64,000 nt of DNA, taken from positions 186,001-250,000 of the forward strand of contig NZ_BMCG01000005.1 in assembly GCF_014635065.1 (NCBI RefSeq), written 5' to 3'. This document shows, piece after piece, positions 1 to 9,490 of the stretch; within the stretch, counting starts at the first letter, position 1; each line of letters opens with the position of its first letter. Made by a program: the position numbers and the translations under genes. Below the pieces are notes generated by a model that saw only the letters and a list, made by a program, of their open reading frames with translations, searched no databases and was not told the origin of the DNA. The stretch is from Oxalicibacterium flavum (GTDB lineage: Bacteria; Pseudomonadota; Gammaproteobacteria; Burkholderiales; Burkholderiaceae_D).

Positions 1-612
<612 letters not shown>

Positions 613-622
613 CTACGCATCC

Positions 623-1231
623 ATGAAACTGATTGGTTCCCTCGGCAGTCCTTATGTGCGCAAGGTCCGTATAGTGATGCTGGAAAAGCGGATCGAATAC
701 GACTTCGTGCTCGAGAACGTGTGGTCGCCCAATACCACGATTCAGCAGTCCAATCCGCTCGGCAAGGTGCCCTGCCTGGTGATGGAAGACGGCGGCGCGA
801 TGTTCGATTCGCGCGTGATCGTCGAATATCTCGATACCCTGACGCCGGTCGGCAAGCTGATTCCGCCGAACGGCCGCGAGCGTGCCGAGGTCAAGTGCTG
901 GGAAGCGCTGGCCGACGGCGTGCTCGATGCCGGCATGCTGCTGCGCCTCGAGAGGACATTGCGGCCCGAAGAGCAACGCAGCCAGTCGTGGATGGACCGC
1001 CAGATGACGAAGATCACGAGCGGTTTGCAGGCGATGGAAACCGGGCTCAAGGACAAGGCATTCTGCGCCGGCACGCATTACAGTCTGGCCGATGTGGCCG
1101 TCGGCTGTGTGCTGGGTTGGCTGGATTTTCGTTTTCCCGAAATCGTCTGGCGTGGCGAGTATCCGGCGCTCGAAAAGCTGTTCGAGAAATTGTCCGAACG
1201 CCCATCGTTCAAGGAAACGCTGCCGCAATAA
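623..1231 (+). CDS. Glutathione S-transferase family protein
   Basis: This 202-aa soluble protein has the two-domain GST layout. Residues 1-78 form a thioredoxin fold with the cis-proline segment GKVPCLV near residue 49 and the glutathione-binding segment DSRVIVEYLD near 68. The rest is an alpha-helical domain containing the usual YSLADVAVGC helix. The N-terminal SLGSPYVRKVR resembles the small YibF-like bacterial GSTs, where a Ser or Cys replaces the catalytic Tyr. The gene stands alone, between divergent purB and a terminator shared with bfr. The substrate cannot be read from sequence. Confidence 0.88.
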   Translation: MKLIGSLGSPYVRKVRIVMLEKRIEYDFVLENVWSPNTTIQQSNPLGKVPCLVMEDGGAMFDSRVIVEYLDTLTPVGKLIPPNGRERAEVKCWEALADGVLDAGMLLRLERTLRPEEQRSQSWMDRQMTKITSGLQAMETGLKDKAFCAGTHYSLADVAVGCVLGWLDFRFPEIVWRGEYPALEKLFEKLSERPSFKETLPQ

Positions 1232-1250
1232 AGGCAGGTCGCCGAACAAG

Positions 1251-1276
1251 AAAAGGGACGCCGAAGCGTCCCTTTT
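1251..1276. terminator. Bidirectional terminator between the GST gene and bfr
   Basis: A perfect 10-bp stem (AAAAGGGACG with CGTCCCTTTT) has a 6-base loop and A/T-rich ends. It lies between the convergent GST gene and bfr, so it can serve both. Confidence 0.85.
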
Positions 1277-1293
1277 CATTCCGGCAACAAATC

Positions 1294-1770
1294 TTATTCT
1301 TCCGTGATCATCTGTGCCTGCAGGTAATTCTGGATGCCGACCTTCTCGATCAGGTCGAGCTGGGTTTCCAGCCAGTCGATGTGTTCCTCGGTGTCGTCCA
1401 GGATGTACTGGAACAGTTCGCGCGAGACGTAGTCACCGACGGCTTCGCAGGCGGCGATGCCTTCCTTGACGGTCTTCTGTGCGGCCTTTTCCAGCTCCAG
1501 ATCGCAGCCCAGCATTTCCGGCGTGGTTTCGCCGATCATCAGCTTGTGCAGCGCTTGCAGGTTGGGCAGACCGTCGAGCATCAGGATGCGGTCGATCAGC
1601 TTGTCGGCGTGCTTCATTTCGCCGATCGATTCCTCGTATTCCTTCTTGGCGATCTTTTCGAAACCCCAGTGCTTGTACATGCGTGCATGCAGAAAGTACT
1701 GGTTGATCGCGGTGAGTTCATTGGTGAGCTGCGCGTTGAGCAGCTTGATGACGTTGCTGTCGCCTTTCAT
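1294..1770 (-). CDS. bfr: Bacterioferritin
   Basis: Bacterioferritin forms a 24-subunit shell that oxidises Fe(II) and stores it as a mineral core. The 158-aa product starts [12 protein letters not shown]. An upstream in-frame ATG exists but would add a Pro/His-rich tail not seen in the family. Ferroxidase ligands are present as Glu18, Glu51 and His54, with further acidic residues in the [11 protein letters not shown] segment, and Met52 is the haem ligand. The C-terminus QNYLQAQ is typical. The nearby bfd gene encodes the ferredoxin that helps release stored iron. Confidence 0.95.
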   Translation of the reverse strand: MKGDSNVIKLLNAQLTNELTAINQYFLHARMYKHWGFEKIAKKEYEESIGEMKHADKLIDRILMLDGLPNLQALHKLMIGETTPEMLGCDLELEKAAQKTVKEGIAACEAVGDYVSRELFQYILDDTEEHIDWLETQLDLIEKVGIQNYLQAQMITEE

Positions 1771-1990
1771 GGGGGGCCTCTGTTCGGTGGGATGATGGGG
1801 ATGCAAAGGAAACCCATGCATCAGTCAGGCGCACATGATAGTCGAAGAAGAGCGATTTTGTGCCATTTTGCCTGCATTTTGTTAGCCGGAATCATTCGTG
1901 TTTCTATTGCTGCAAGCAAGGCGTGGCGCGGGTTTGCGGCGATTGCCGATGGAACGGGCGTGCGGCAATGGATGATCTTCCGCCCCAAGA

Positions 1991-2026
1991 AAAAAGCGCC
2001 GCAACGAAACCGTTGCGGCGCTTTTT
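1991..2026 (-). terminator. Terminator after exbD
   Basis: A perfect 15-bp stem (AAAAAGCGCCGCAAC with its complement) has a 6-base loop. It starts 21 bases past the exbD stop and ends in a T run when read on the minus strand, closing the hemP-to-exbD operon. Confidence 0.88.
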
Positions 2027-2046
2027 GCGAAAGGAAAGCGCGAGGT

Positions 2047-2457
2047 TTATTTCGGCGTTTCGGTGACGAATCCCATCTTGCTCAAGCCGCCTGCCTGCGC
2101 TGCCGACATTACCTGCGCCACTTTCTCGTACTGCGTGGTGCGGGCGGCGTGCAGATGCAGTTCCGGCTGCGGCGTGACCTTGGCTGCGTCGGCAATGCGG
2201 CTGGCCAGGTCTGCGTCGTTCATCAGCTCGCCGTTCCAGAACACCTGACCGTCAGCGTCGATAGACAGGCTGATGGTTTCCGGCTTGACCTCGTTCGGCT
2301 GGCTGGCAGCGCGTGGCAGGTCCAGCTTGACGGCGTGATTCATGACCGGGATCGTGATGATGAAGATGATCAGCAGCACCAGCATCACGTCGACCAGCGG
2401 CGTGGTGTTGATCTCCGGATTGAAATCGTCCTCGTCGGACAGAGAACCCATTGCCAT
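2047..2457 (-). CDS. exbD: Biopolymer transport protein ExbD
   Basis: ExbD works with ExbB as the proton-driven motor that energises TonB. The 136-aa product has a short cytoplasmic N-terminus, one membrane helix (about residues 21-40) and a periplasmic domain. The essential helix aspartate is Asp23 in the motif NTTPLVDVMLVLLIIF. Its start codon shares one base with the exbB stop (TAATG), so the two are translationally coupled. It is the last gene of the operon and is followed by a strong terminator. Confidence 0.93.
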   Translation of the reverse strand: MAMGSLSDEDDFNPEINTTPLVDVMLVLLIIFIITIPVMNHAVKLDLPRAASQPNEVKPETISLSIDADGQVFWNGELMNDADLASRIADAAKVTPQPELHLHAARTTQYEKVAQVMSAAQAGGLSKMGFVTETPK

Positions 2458-3188
2458 TATTTGCCTCCGACTGCGACCAGTTTGGTGCCGTTGGGACCGT
2501 TGGTGCCGGTATCGTTGGCGCGGGCGCCGGTGACGAACAGGGCGTGCAGGTCGAAGCCGAACTTGTTCATCTTGGCGATCAGCGATTTGTTGCCGCGCAC
2601 CAGCGCGTTGTAGCCGAAGGTGGCGGGAATTGCCACTGCCAGACCGATGGCGGTCATGATCAGCGCTTCACCGACCGGACCGGCGACCTTGTCGATGCTG
2701 GCCTGACCCGAGGTGCCGATGGCGACCAGCGCGTGGTAAATGCCCCACACGGTGCCGAACAGGCCCACGAACGGTGCGGTCGAACCGACCGAAGCCAGCA
2801 CTGCCATGCCCGATTGCAGCTTGCCGGCCGATTCGTCGATTGCCTGGCGCAGCGACAGCGTGATCCAGTCGCTGACCGACAGTTGATCGTGCAGGTGACC
2901 CTTGTGCGCTTCATGGTGACGCATCGCGGTCTTGCCGGCTTCGGCGATTTCTGCGAACGGATTGTTGGTGCCGAGCGAAGTAGTGCCTTCCTCGAGGCTG
3001 GTGGCGTCCCAGAATTCATGACCGGCGGCGCGTGCTGCACGGCGATACTGCCACAGCTGGATTGCCTTGCTGATGATGACGTACCACGAGGCGATCGACA
3101 TTGCCACCAGCAGGACGGCGACTGTCTTGATGATCATGTCGCCTTGTGCCCACAAACTTTCGAGACCGTACGGATTGACTGCTTCCAT
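2457..3188 (-). CDS. exbB: Biopolymer transport protein ExbB (MotA/TolQ/ExbB family)
   Basis: ExbB is the pentameric stator around ExbD in the inner membrane. The 243-aa product shows three membrane helices: about residues 18-45, 130-157 (with the conserved STAPFVGLFGTVWGIYHA signature) and 175-198. A cytoplasmic loop lies between helices 1 and 2. It sits directly between tonB and exbD in one operon. TolQ is an alternative family member, but the tonB neighbour and the absence of tolR/tolA favour ExbB. Confidence 0.94.
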   Translation of the reverse strand: MEAVNPYGLESLWAQGDMIIKTVAVLLVAMSIASWYVIISKAIQLWQYRRAARAAGHEFWDATSLEEGTTSLGTNNPFAEIAEAGKTAMRHHEAHKGHLHDQLSVSDWITLSLRQAIDESAGKLQSGMAVLASVGSTAPFVGLFGTVWGIYHALVAIGTSGQASIDKVAGPVGEALIMTAIGLAVAIPATFGYNALVRGNKSLIAKMNKFGFDLHALFVTGARANDTGTNGPNGTKLVAVGGK

Positions 3189-3200
3189 GATGTTTCCTTC

Positions 3201-3905
3201 TTACCTGTTTAAAGTGAAATTGATGGGGACGATGGCAAACGCGGGGGTTGGCCGGCCATCTTCGATATACGGTTTGAACAAGGCCCGCATGACCGCCTCG
3301 CGCGCAGAATCGTCCATGCGCAATGATCCGGAGGATTTCTGGATTTCCACGCGTTCGGCCTTGCCTTTTTCGTTGATCAGGACGCGCAGCATGACGGTAC
3401 CTTCATTGCCCATGCGCGCATCGAGCGGCGGATAGACCGGGCGCGGTGCGTTGATATAGGAAACGCCCGAGATGATCTTGGGCATGGCCGGTGCGGCCGG
3501 TGCCGGCGGTGCGGTCGGTGCCACATCCATCGGCGGTTCCTTGGATTCCTGTTCCTGCGGCACTTCAGGCGGCAGCTCTTCCGTGATGGCCTGCGGCGAG
3601 GGTTCCGGCGTGATCACGGGACGAGGCTTTGGCTTGACGACCGGTTTCTGGACGACGGGAACGGTTTTCGGTGGCGCGGGCTGCGGCTTGGGTTCCGGCG
3701 GCGGTTCGAGCGTGACGAAGGTCGCGAAGATCTCGCGCGGCAGCGTCTGCGCGACCTGATGCACGAGGCCGCTGCGCAACGCATAGAACAGTGCGACGTG
3801 CAGGCCGATGACTAGCAGGAGAGGAAGATATCTGCGTAGCTGGTTGAAGACTTGTGGTGTGAGCAGCGGTGTTGGTGCTGAAGACGACATTGATGATGCA
3901 TTCAT
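3201..3905 (-). CDS. tonB: Energy transducer TonB
   Basis: TonB spans the periplasm and passes inner-membrane proton energy to outer-membrane receptors. The 234-aa product has an N-terminal membrane anchor (about residues 27-45), a long Pro/Glu/Lys-rich segment (about 70-140) and a C-terminal TonB domain from about 155 containing PRPVYPPLDARMGNEGTV. It is followed after 12 bp by exbB. It probably powers the FecA-type receptor at 27.1 kb and any haem receptor associated with hemP. Confidence 0.94.
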   Translation of the reverse strand: MNASSMSSSAPTPLLTPQVFNQLRRYLPLLLVIGLHVALFYALRSGLVHQVAQTLPREIFATFVTLEPPPEPKPQPAPPKTVPVVQKPVVKPKPRPVITPEPSPQAITEELPPEVPQEQESKEPPMDVAPTAPPAPAAPAMPKIISGVSYINAPRPVYPPLDARMGNEGTVMLRVLINEKGKAERVEIQKSSGSLRMDDSAREAVMRALFKPYIEDGRPTPAFAIVPINFTLNR

Positions 3906-3915
3906 AAAAAAGTGC

Positions 3916-4125
3916 TTATGCGGCCATGGCTGTAAAAATGATGGGCTGAACGGAATTTTGTACGGCCAGGTGATCGCGCAGAACGCGTTTTGCGCAGGAA
4001 TTGCACTTCCCGCAGCATGTGCCGACCTCGAGTTGATCGCGTAATTCTGACATCCTGGTCAGGCCGCCATCAACCGCTTGACGAATTTTTCTTTCAGAAA
4101 CATTGTTGCAAACACAAACAATCAT
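3916..4125 (-). CDS. bfd: Bacterioferritin-associated ferredoxin
   Basis: Bfd is a small [2Fe-2S] protein that passes electrons to bacterioferritin to mobilise stored iron. The 69-aa product has the family cysteine pattern: Cys4, Cys6, Cys38 and Cys41 (CVCN and CCGKC), with the helix KIRQAV between. The extra Cys37 beside Cys38 is common in betaproteobacterial members. It lies 10 bp before tonB in the operon and within 3 kb of bfr. Low-iron induction would be expected. Confidence 0.92.
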   Translation of the reverse strand: MIVCVCNNVSERKIRQAVDGGLTRMSELRDQLEVGTCCGKCNSCAKRVLRDHLAVQNSVQPIIFTAMAA

Positions 4126-4235
4126 CCGATGCCTCTTGCGTCTTCTTTTTTAGGTTAAAAAAACTAAAAATGTAAGTACTTTCTATGTGCGAAGCCGGCA
4201 TCGAGGCCGGCATCGTTTGCATCTGTATCTGTTTC

Positions 4236-4559
4236 CTAGTTCATTCGACTGCCTGCTACCAGGCGCGTCAGTATTCCGAACTTCTCCGGTGGCGGCGGCA
4301 TTGCCCGCTCCACCACCATTGCCCATTGTTCCGATAACTGCTGGCAGGTCGCACGCAGTACCGGGGCCAGATCGGGCAGATCAGCCAAAGCCTTCAGGTG
4401 ACGCTCGATCACCGAGGCCAGCTTGATGCACGAACTGCTTTCCTGATTGTTCGCGGTGTATTGCGACATCAGGTGCAACACTGCCGAGACAAGCAATTCC
4501 GGCTGCGCCGATGCCGTCGTCGGTTCCTGCAATGCACGCGCCGCTGTTTCGTTTGCCAT
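4236..4559 (-). CDS. Conserved-looking 107-aa protein of unknown function in the iron operon
   Basis: I do not recognise this family. The start at 4559 is supported by a strong AAGGAG site a few bases upstream; a longer frame to 4601 lacks this. The product is soluble with no signal peptide. It is mostly helical: a segment starting QPELLVSAVLHLMSQYT, then a helix with Cys (SSSCIKLASVIERHLKALAD), then a third helix with a Trp (QQLSEQWAMVVERAM). It lies between hemP and bfd on the same strand, so an iron- or haem-linked role is likely but unproven. Confidence 0.72.
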   Translation of the reverse strand: MANETAARALQEPTTASAQPELLVSAVLHLMSQYTANNQESSSCIKLASVIERHLKALADLPDLAPVLRATCQQLSEQWAMVVERAMPPPPEKFGILTRLVAGSRMN

Positions 4560-4639
4560 CAAACTCTCCTTGTGGGTTGGTTTGGCTGGCTGGCACGACA
4601 AGATCGTCGCCGTGCGGGCTGGCTGGTCGCGAAGTGCGG

Positions 4640-4834
4640 TCAGGCCGTCAGAATCAGCTTGTTGAGCTGAGTCAGACGAAGACGATAGATCCGCCCTTCG
4701 TGTGCAATTTCAACTTCCCGCATCTGCCGGAACAAGTCGCGGCTGTTGATCCGTTCGATTGGTTTGTCGGTCGCCTGGGCGCGTGGAGCGGAGAGGCGGG
4801 TTTGCTGTGCATTGTGTTGTGCCGTGAGTGCCAT
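4640..4834 (-). CDS. hemP: Hemin uptake protein HemP
   Basis: HemP is a very small protein of haem and iron uptake loci, in some bacteria needed for haem-receptor expression. The start at 4834 (MALTAQHNAQQ) has a GAGG site 6 bases upstream; the frame extends to 4861 without one. The 64-aa product carries the family core RINSRDLFRQMREVEIAH followed by GRIYRLRLTQLNKLILT. It is the first gene of the operon that continues into bfd-tonB-exbB-exbD, directly behind a Fur-like box. No haem receptor gene lies in the window. Confidence 0.87.
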   Translation of the reverse strand: MALTAQHNAQQTRLSAPRAQATDKPIERINSRDLFRQMREVEIAHEGRIYRLRLTQLNKLILTA

Positions 4835-4850
4835 TATATCCTCTTTATTA

Positions 4851-4869
4851 AATGAGAACAATTCTTGTT
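4851..4869. promoter_or_regulatory. Fur-like box in front of hemP
   Basis: AATGAGAACAATTCTTGTT lies 17 bases upstream of the hemP ATG. It matches the Fur-type box upstream of the FecI gene (25455-25473) in the core AATGAGAAC-N-ATTCT. Two independent iron-uptake units thus carry the same palindrome, which supports a Fur operator. Confidence 0.7.
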
Positions 4870-5021
4870 TAGATTATTCTCCAATTAAAAAAGGAATGCA
4901 AGTTTTTTTCGGGATTTGTGGTGTGGAGAGCTTAAGAAAGCGTGAAGACGCTTGATGGCGGGAAAGTAAGTGTGGTTGCGGGGTTCCGGTGCATGGAGAT
5001 ATGCACCGGGATGGGGCGAAA

Positions 5022-6659
5022 TCAGTGGATGGGATTGAAGGAGTCGGCCTGTGCAACCGGCCAGTAGCGTGCGAAGACTTCGGGCAGAGGGCGTACGGAG
5101 CTGGCATCGGCTTCGGTGAGCAGCTGGCCGGGTTCGAGATAGGGCAGCAGCGACGACACCAGCTTGACCTGGTTAGTCGAAACGCGTCGCACCAGATGAT
5201 GCGGGCGTAGCTCTGATGGATGCGTGAGGCCGGCAGCAGCGATGAGTTCGGCCAGCGCCTTGAGCGTGTTCTGGTGAAAATTCGCCACGCGTTGCGCCTT
5301 GTCCGGCACCACCAGTGCGCGCTGGCGCAGCGGGTCCTGGGTGGCGATGCCGGTCGGGCAGCGGTCGGTGTGGCAGCTTTGCGACTGGATGCAGCCGAGC
5401 GCGAACATGAAGCCGCGCGCCGAATTGCACCAGTCGGCGCCAAGCGCGAGCGTGCGCACGAGGTCGAAGGCAGTCACGATCTTGCCCGAGGCGCCGAGCT
5501 TGACGCGGTTGCGCAGGCCGGCGCCGACCAGCGTGTTGTGCACCAGCAGCAGCGCTTCCTGCAGCGGCACGCCGACGTGGTCGGTGAATTCGAGCGGTGC
5601 TGCGCCGGTGCCGCCTTCGCCGCCGTCGATGACGATGAAGTCGGGCGTGATGCCGGTCGCCATCATGGCCTTGACGATGCCGAAGAATTCCCATGGATGG
5701 CCGATCGCGAGCTTGAAGCCGGTCGGTTTGCCGCCCGACAGCGTGCGCAATTGCTCGACGAACTGCAGCAGGCCGACCGGCGTGTCGAAGGCCGAGTGCG
5801 AGGATGGCGAGATGCAGTCGATGCCTTCCGGAATGCCGCGCGCCTCGGCGATCTCGGCCGACACCTTGGCCCCCGGCAGCATGCCGCCGTGACCGGGCTT
5901 GGCACCCTGCGACAGCTTGATCTCGATCATCTTCACCTGTGCCTGGCGCGCATTGGCGGCGAAGCGCTCGGGCGAGAAGCCGCCGTGCTCGTCACGGCAG
6001 CCGAAATAGCCGGAGCCGATTTCCCACACCAGGTCGCCGCCCGGTTCGTCCGGATGCTCGGGGCGGTGATAGCGGCTGATGCTGCCTTCGCCAGTGTCGT
6101 GCATGAAGCGGCCCATCTGCGCGCCGCGATTGAGGGCGCGGATCGCATTGGCCGACAGCGAGCCGAAGCTCATCGCTGAGATGTTGAAGACGCTGGCGGA
6201 ATACGGATGCGCGCGGTCGGCGCCGATGGTGATGCGGAAGTCATGCGAGCCGACCTTGGCCGGCTTGATCGAGTGGTTGATCCATTCGTAGTCGCTCTGA
6301 TAGACGTCGAGCTGGGTGCCGAACGGACGCTTGTCGATGTCCTGCTTGGCGCGTTGATAGACGAGCGAGCGCTGGTTGCGCGAGAACGGCGTGGCGGCCG
6401 CATCTTCCTCGAGAAAATACTGGCGGATTTCGGGGCGTACCGATTCGAGCAGGTAGCGGAAGTGTGCAAGCAGGGGGTAGTTGCGCAGCAGCGCGTGGTT
6501 TTTCTGCCGCATATCCATGATGCCGCGCACGGTCAGCGCGCCCGACAGCAAGGCCAGCCACCACCAGCCGCTATCGACCACCAGAGTGACTGTGAGTGAC
6601 GAGATAAAAGTCGCGACCGCGGCAATCATCGCCGCGTAACGAAGGGGCACCAAATGCAT
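5022..6659 (-). CDS. Membrane-anchored glutamate-synthase-like FMN/Fe-S protein
   Basis: The 545-aa product has two N-terminal membrane helices (about residues 8-45). The rest matches the FMN-binding glutamate synthase central domain, including ISAMSFGSLS, GGMLPGAKVS, IDGGEGGTGAAP and GADWCNSARGFMFALGC. The [3Fe-4S] pattern of GltB, C-x5-C-x4-C, is present (CIQSQSCHTDRC). It lacks the N-terminal glutaminase and C-terminal domains of GltB and no gltD lies nearby, so it is a stand-alone member of unknown substrate. The start at 6659 has an AGGAGA site; the frame is open to 6800 without one. Confidence 0.85.
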   Translation of the reverse strand: MHLVPLRYAAMIAAVATFISSLTVTLVVDSGWWWLALLSGALTVRGIMDMRQKNHALLRNYPLLAHFRYLLESVRPEIRQYFLEEDAAATPFSRNQRSLVYQRAKQDIDKRPFGTQLDVYQSDYEWINHSIKPAKVGSHDFRITIGADRAHPYSASVFNISAMSFGSLSANAIRALNRGAQMGRFMHDTGEGSISRYHRPEHPDEPGGDLVWEIGSGYFGCRDEHGGFSPERFAANARQAQVKMIEIKLSQGAKPGHGGMLPGAKVSAEIAEARGIPEGIDCISPSSHSAFDTPVGLLQFVEQLRTLSGGKPTGFKLAIGHPWEFFGIVKAMMATGITPDFIVIDGGEGGTGAAPLEFTDHVGVPLQEALLLVHNTLVGAGLRNRVKLGASGKIVTAFDLVRTLALGADWCNSARGFMFALGCIQSQSCHTDRCPTGIATQDPLRQRALVVPDKAQRVANFHQNTLKALAELIAAAGLTHPSELRPHHLVRRVSTNQVKLVSSLLPYLEPGQLLTEADASSVRPLPEVFARYWPVAQADSFNPIH

Positions 6660-6817
6660 TACGTCTCCTGAATTGCGCGCCTGAACAAATGACGCCGCCG
6701 CACCACAGTGTACAACGGCAAAAAATTGCTCATGCTCAATGGCGCCTGTATTCTTGGCCGGCAGGCGGCTGAAGAAGGATACGGGCTGCGATCGAAACAA
6801 GTCTCAACAGGTGCGAC

Positions 6818-7738
6818 ATGGAAGCTGATAGCGCGGTCTATAAGACTCTTCTGGAATCGACGAGGGCGATTCCATGGAAAATAGACTGGAAGACGATGCA
6901 GTTCAGCTACATCGGCCCGCAAATCGAAAGCGTACTCGGATGGTCGGCCGACAGCTGGATCAGCGCACAGGACTGGGCGGAGCGGATTCACGAGGAAGAT
7001 CGCGAGAATGTCGTCAATTTCTGCATTTCACAGTCCAGGGATGGCATCGATCACGAAGCCGACTATCGCGCGTTGACGAGCGATGGCGGCTATGTCTGGA
7101 TACGCGATGTCGTGCATGTGGTGCGGAACGAACAGGGCGAGGTAGAGGCACTGATCGGTTTCATGTTCGATATCAGCGAACGCAAGAAGACCGAGGCAAG
7201 ATTGATCGACATGCAGCGGGAGCTCGAGGCCCTGTCGTTCAAGGACGGTTTGACGGGTGTGGCGAACCGCCGCATGTTCGATTCCGTCATGGAGCTCGAA
7301 TGGGAAAACGCGCGTCGCAACAAGCGGCCGCTGGCGTTGATCATGGTCGATATCGATTATTTCAAGCAGTACAACGATTGCTACGGCCATATCCAGGGCG
7401 ATCATTGCCTGCAGCGTGTCGCCAAGGCGCTGGCGTCGGCTGCCACGCGGTCGCGCGACTTCTGCGCGCGCTTCGGCGGCGAGGAGTTCATGCTGGTGCT
7501 GCCTGAAACCGACGAGGGATCCGCCGCCAAGGTTGCGGAGCGCTGCCGCAGTCTGATCTTCAAGGAACAGATCGCGCATGCGCAATCGCAGGTCAGCCAG
7601 ATACTGACCATCAGCATGGGTGTCGGCGCCATCATTCCTGCGGCTGGCGACGACATTTCCTCCTTCATCGATGGCGTCGATCGGTGCCTCTATCGCGCCA
7701 AGCTGCGCGGCCGCAATTGCATTGCCAGTGAAGATTGA
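6818..7738 (+). CDS. Diguanylate cyclase with N-terminal PAS domain
   Basis: The 306-aa product makes cyclic di-GMP from two GTP. Residues 1-125 form a PAS/PAC sensor ending DISERKKTEARL, followed by a short coiled helix and a GGDEF domain from about 140 (LSFKDGLTGVANRRMFD). The active site is the functional variant GGEEF near residue 220. The inhibitory I-site RSRD (R-x-x-D) lies five residues upstream, so product inhibition is expected. No membrane segment or EAL domain is present. It is transcribed divergently from the GltB-like gene; its signal is unknown. Confidence 0.93.
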   Translation: MEADSAVYKTLLESTRAIPWKIDWKTMQFSYIGPQIESVLGWSADSWISAQDWAERIHEEDRENVVNFCISQSRDGIDHEADYRALTSDGGYVWIRDVVHVVRNEQGEVEALIGFMFDISERKKTEARLIDMQRELEALSFKDGLTGVANRRMFDSVMELEWENARRNKRPLALIMVDIDYFKQYNDCYGHIQGDHCLQRVAKALASAATRSRDFCARFGGEEFMLVLPETDEGSAAKVAERCRSLIFKEQIAHAQSQVSQILTISMGVGAIIPAAGDDISSFIDGVDRCLYRAKLRGRNCIASED

Positions 7739-7750
7739 TCACATGAAAAA

Positions 7751-7775
7751 CAAAGCCGTCGCGAGGACGGCTTTG
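7751..7775. terminator. Terminator between the GGDEF gene and mnmA
   Basis: A 10-bp stem (CAAAGCCGTC with GACGGCTTTG) has a 5-base loop and A- and T-rich flanks. It lies between two convergent genes, so it can act in both directions. Confidence 0.8.
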
Positions 7776-7794
7776 TTGTTTGGCGCATCCTGAT

Positions 7795-8937
7795 TCAGGC
7801 GGCGGTTTCGCTGGTATTGATGATGCCGCCGCCGAGGCAAACGTCGCCCTGATACAGCACCGCCGACTGGCCGGGTGTGACGGCCCATTGCGGCGCATCG
7901 AACAAGAGCGAGAAGCCGTCGGCTTCCGTATGCTGGCGGCAGGCGACGTCGGACTGGCGATAGCGCGTCTTGGCAAAGACGGCTTCATCGGTTGGTGGCG
8001 TGCCGGCAATCCAGCTTATCTGACCTGCCGACAGCTCCGACGACAGCAGCCACGGATGATCGTGACCCTGCACCACGTAAAGCGTGTTGTTGGCGACATC
8101 CTTGCGCGCGACGTACCAGGCGTCGCTGGTGCCGTCGGCATTGCGGTGTGTCTTCATGCCGCCGATGCCGATGCCCTTGCGCTGGCCTAGCGTGTAAAAG
8201 CTCAGGCCGACGTGCTCACCGACCACGGTGCCGTCCGGTGTCTTCATCGGACCAGGCTGATAGGAAAGATAGCGGTTCAGGAATTCGCGGAACGGGCGCT
8301 CGCCGATGAAGCAGATGCCGGTCGAATCCTTCTTGGCCGCGTTCGGCAGCTTCAGTTGTTCGGCAATCTTGCGCACTTCGGTCTTCCTGATCTCGCCGAG
8401 CGGGAACAGCGTCTTCGACAGCTGCGCCTGGTTCAGGCGGTGCAGGAAGTAGCTCTGGTCCTTGCTGGCGTCAACTGCCTTGAGCAGTTGCACCTGGCCG
8501 GCATCGGGGCCGGATGTGATTTCGCGTACCCGCGCGTAGTGGCCGGTGGCGATCAGGTCGGCGCCGAGCGCAACGGCATGATCCAGAAAAGCCTTGAACT
8601 TGATTTCGGCATTGCAGAGCACGTCGGGATTCGGCGTGCGGCCGGCTTCGTACTCGCGCAGGAACTCGGCAAACACGCGATCCTTGTACTCGGCGGCGAA
8701 GTTGACAGCTTCTATATCGACGCCGACCACATCGGCCACGCTGGCCGCATCGATCCAGTCCTGGCGCGTCGAGCAGTATTCGGAATCGTCGTCGTCTTCC
8801 CAGTTCTTCATGAACAGGCCGATGACTTCGTAGCCCTGCTCCTTCAGCAGCCAGGCCGAGACAGACGAATCCACACCGCCCGACATGCCGATGACGACAC
8901 GCTTTTTAGCCACTGATGGCCTCTTTGGCAACATCAT
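7795..8937 (-). CDS. mnmA: tRNA-specific 2-thiouridylase MnmA
   Basis: MnmA adds sulfur at position 2 of wobble uridine-34 in Lys, Glu and Gln tRNAs. The 380-aa product has the PP-loop motif [10 protein letters not shown] near residue 18. The two catalytic cysteines are present, in [12 protein letters not shown] and in [12 protein letters not shown]. The C-terminal beta domains run to the end. The ATG at 8937 overlaps the nudJ-like gene by 32 bases; a GTG at 8913 would shorten the overlap to 8 bases and remove eight residues. Order nudJ then mnmA is the same as in E. coli. Confidence 0.95.
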   Translation of the reverse strand: MMLPKRPSVAKKRVVIGMSGGVDSSVSAWLLKEQGYEVIGLFMKNWEDDDDSEYCSTRQDWIDAASVADVVGVDIEAVNFAAEYKDRVFAEFLREYEAGRTPNPDVLCNAEIKFKAFLDHAVALGADLIATGHYARVREITSGPDAGQVQLLKAVDASKDQSYFLHRLNQAQLSKTLFPLGEIRKTEVRKIAEQLKLPNAAKKDSTGICFIGERPFREFLNRYLSYQPGPMKTPDGTVVGEHVGLSFYTLGQRKGIGIGGMKTHRNADGTSDAWYVARKDVANNTLYVVQGHDHPWLLSSELSAGQISWIAGTPPTDEAVFAKTRYRQSDVACRQHTEADGFSLLFDAPQWAVTPGQSAVLYQGDVCLGGGIINTSETAA

Positions 8938-9403
8938 AGACAGACGAATGCGTGATCAGATAGGACAGCGGCATGCGCTTGCCGGCCAGGAAGTCGTCAA
9001 CGCGCTGCAGCACGGACGGGCTGCGGTGCCGATCCTGGCAGGCCACCAGTTCGTCGTAGCTCATCCAGACCGCGCGCAGGATGCCGACATCCAGCGGCTG
9101 GTCGTGGCGTGCGCCGACCTTGCCGCAGAAAGTGAAACTCAGATAGGTGATGTCCTGCCCGGTGCGTGCCGAGACGTAGCGCGACATATAGATGCCGACC
9201 AGATCGGTGGGGGTGAACTCGTGGGCGGTTTCTTCCATCGCCTCGCGGACCACGGCCTGTTCCAGCGACTCGCTGGGGTCCAGATGGCCGGCCGGTTGAT
9301 TGAAGCGGATGCCTTCGCTGGTCTCTTCCTCGACCAGCAGGAAATGACCGTCACGTTCGATGACGGCGGCAACGGTAACGGATGGTTTCCAGATATCGGA
9401 CAT
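8906..9403 (-). CDS. nudJ: Nudix hydrolase, NudJ-like
   Basis: Nudix proteins cleave nucleoside diphosphates linked to another group; E. coli NudJ also hydrolyses the thiamine precursor HMP-PP. The start at 9403 ([19 protein letters not shown]) gives 165 aa; the frame extends to 9448. The Nudix box reads G-x5-E-x7-REAMEET ([20 protein letters not shown]), keeping the catalytic Glu residues. It precedes and overlaps mnmA, the E. coli nudJ-mnmA order, which supports the name. The exact substrate remains inferred. Confidence 0.87.
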   Translation of the reverse strand: MSDIWKPSVTVAAVIERDGHFLLVEEETSEGIRFNQPAGHLDPSESLEQAVVREAMEETAHEFTPTDLVGIYMSRYVSARTGQDITYLSFTFCGKVGARHDQPLDVGILRAVWMSYDELVACQDRHRSPSVLQRVDDFLAGKRMPLSYLITHSSVYDVAKEAISG

Positions 9404-9490
9404 AAGGGCTTTCGGAATAACCCTTAATTCTAACGTGCCCGGCGCCAACTTGCCGGCAATGTTTTCCCTGCTGTTAATTTTGTACTAGAA

